A stretch of DNA of 64,000 bases, from the NCBI GenBank assembly GCA_025201365.1, contig JAIXMF010000002.1, positions 1,178,001 through 1,242,000 of the forward strand. The letters run 5' to 3'. The translations under genes and the position numbers were made by a program. Numbering within the stretch: position 1 is the stretch's first letter; each line of letters begins with the position of its first letter. Source of the stretch: Syncephalis plumigaleata (lineage: Eukaryota; Zoopagomycota; Zoopagomycetes; Zoopagales; Piptocephalidaceae). Below the pieces are notes generated by a model. It searched no databases. It saw only the letters and a program-made list of their open reading frames with translations, and was not told the DNA's origin. Of this stretch, positions 62,490-64,000 are shown one piece after another.

Positions 62490-62946
62490 AGAGAGAGAGA
62501 GAGAGAGAGGACAAACAATTCCTCGTCCAGTGACATCATTCTACTTACTAGTATGAGTCACTTATTGTTCATTTAATAATAGAACACATCCCACTCGTTA
62601 TAGTATAATAAACCGCATCCCATTGTATTTAGTTCGACACTATTGCTCAATGAATAATTGTTATATACGCAGAGTATAGATGCTTTTAATTGTTAACAAC
62701 GGCAACAAATAAAAATAAATTGACAACAAATTCCATGAATGGTCACATGTTTAATAGTTTCATTGTCATAGTCATCACTAATTCGTAATAAATAGATAAA
62801 TGAAGAAGGAATAAACGAAGAAAAATGAGGGGTATATAATATGCCAATACGTATATATGTGTGGTGGTGTGGATGCACTAATGTAGAAATAACCAAGGTA
62901 CGGAGAAAAACAAATATGAAATACAATCGTGTGTATGAACAGTGTA
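62490..62946. other. Convergent 3' region with (GA)n
   Basis: Starts with a (GA)n run (62489-62509) after the peptide gene stop, then AT-rich sequence to the 3' end of the membrane protein gene. No gene seen. Confidence 0.65.
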
Positions 62947-64000
62947 TTATTCAATAGACCATCGCTGCCCTCGTTGATGTATATCATTATAGGTGCCGGC
63001 TCCATGGCCAAGTTCGTAATCACGCTGAGTTGGCTTGCGTCGCACTAGTAGAAATGGCCATTAGTATCAGCATTAGTAGTGATAGTACTAGCAGCAATAG
63101 TGTAACTTACAGCGAAGCTTCAAGCCTTTACCAAAGTTCTTCCAAACGAAATAGGAAATGACCAGCATAATGATTGCCATAAGCATGGATGTTGTCGCTG
63201 CATAAGATGATGGTACAATCACAACATTAATCATCTATATTATACATTTCATCTATCGTGCTTGCAACAAGCAAACTTACCGAATAACGTTAGGAAGATA
63301 CGTGCACCGGCGTATTTGTCACACGAATCGATGTAGCCTCCCGTGCATCTCGTCTCCTTAATAATATGTGGAGCATTGATCTTGCATATGTAGTATATCA
63401 AGTAGCTCATGGTACCCAGTGCACTAGCCATAAATGCGTAAATGCCGTATTGACTCTCTGCGCGAATAGACCAGAAGCCTACTAGGAATATAACCATCGA
63501 ACCGCCCAATGAAATGACCGTATGCGCGATCATCCCATCAATCTCGTTAGCATTGGATAATATGAACCAGACTTGTGCGGCAAAGGCTAAGAAGATGAAT
63601 ATCGCAAATTTAAGCAATGTTACAAAGATTTGATAGAGTCGATACATGCCTATAATGACGTTGATCATCGATCATTATTAGTAGGGTTGTATAAAACAGG
63701 TACACAGCTAGTATTGCACTTACGTCGAATATTGAGATCAGCTCCTATTTTCTTGTAGATCTTCCAGCCAAACTCTTGGAATAGATGCCACGCTTGAAAT
63801 GCAAATGTAATCGAAAGGAATGCAAGTATAACAATGATGGCAATCTCCATGCCTTTTGATGAGTGACGCTCAAAGTTACTATAGGTTTTCATTATAATAT
63901 CCGCATCTCCAGCGGTAATTGCGTTGCTCGTCTGCACCAATTGCACTACTGAGTAGATTAAACTGAGAAAATTGAAGATACTAAGCCCGATAATTTGAAT
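62947..64000 (-). CDS. Multi-pass fungal membrane protein, 5' partial
   Basis: Minus-strand gene with stop TAA at 62947-62949 and its start beyond the right edge; the frame is still open at base 64000. Exons (about 63998-63722, 63650-63284, 63200-63112, 63043-62947) encode at least six hydrophobic helices: IGLSIFNFLSLIYSVVQLV, IAIIVILAFLSITFAF, IFVTLLKFAIFIFLAFAAQV, VISLGGSMVIFLVGFWSI, IYAFMASALGTMSYLIYYI and SMLMAIIMLVISYFVW. The cytosolic tail ends with RRKPTQRDYELGHGAGTYND. The 'YQIFVTLLKF..F..l.f..Q' helix resembles an uncharacterised family of fungal membrane proteins I have seen but cannot name. No catalytic motif is visible. Confidence 0.68.

Noticed and set aside
1-64000. Virus-derived elements, LTR elements and DNA transposons
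   Set aside because: No reverse transcriptase, integrase, capsid, envelope or transposase motifs, and no long terminal repeats noticed by eye.

Overview
The window looks like part of the nuclear genome of a fungus. The genes carry many short GT-AG introns (mostly about 50-80 bases), standard stop codons are used, and several genes are typical of fungi: a Tul1/Dsc1 Golgi ubiquitin ligase, a tricalbin, a Gvp36-like BAR protein and a seven-helix protein ending in an RGS domain. A bacterial-type RnpA-like protein and a chorismate mutase-prephenate dehydratase fusion suggest an early-diverging lineage rather than a typical ascomycete or basidiomycete, but I cannot name the species. I saw no virus-like elements, transposons, rRNA, tRNA or CRISPR arrays.

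Layout. 1-14.3 kb is gene-dense: the 3' part of an arrestin-like gene, the RnpA-like gene, a secreted CAP-like protein, a 7TM-RGS protein, Tul1/Dsc1 and a secreted subtilase. 14.3-19.9 kb is gene-poor and pyrimidine-rich, and holds the first C2H2 zinc-finger factor. 19.9-27.8 kb carries Grx5, Rpr2/Rpp21, a CCDC9-like coiled-coil protein, a small secreted protein and a TBC Rab-GAP. 27.8-44 kb is a large gene-poor stretch full of microsatellites and long C/T tracts around a second, paralogous C2H2 factor. 44-64 kb is dense again: a DUF4139 protein with FG-type repeats, a tricalbin, a BAR protein, a MED28-like subunit, eIF6, a fused P-protein, a LETM1-domain protein, a SET-domain protein, a tiny secreted peptide precursor, and a multi-pass membrane protein that runs off the window.

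Themes. There is no operon or gene cluster. Several genes serve common functions: RNA processing (RnpA-like, Rpr2), membrane contact and traffic (tricalbin, BAR, Tul1, TBC, arrestin), mitochondria (Grx5, LETM1, RnpA-like) and G-protein signalling (7TM-RGS). The two zinc-finger genes stand apart, each with unusually long introns and long, strand-asymmetric C/T-rich flanks. At least eight places in otherwise sound genes need one extra base to keep frame, often in a short homopolymer, which points to systematic one-base undercalls in the assembly.
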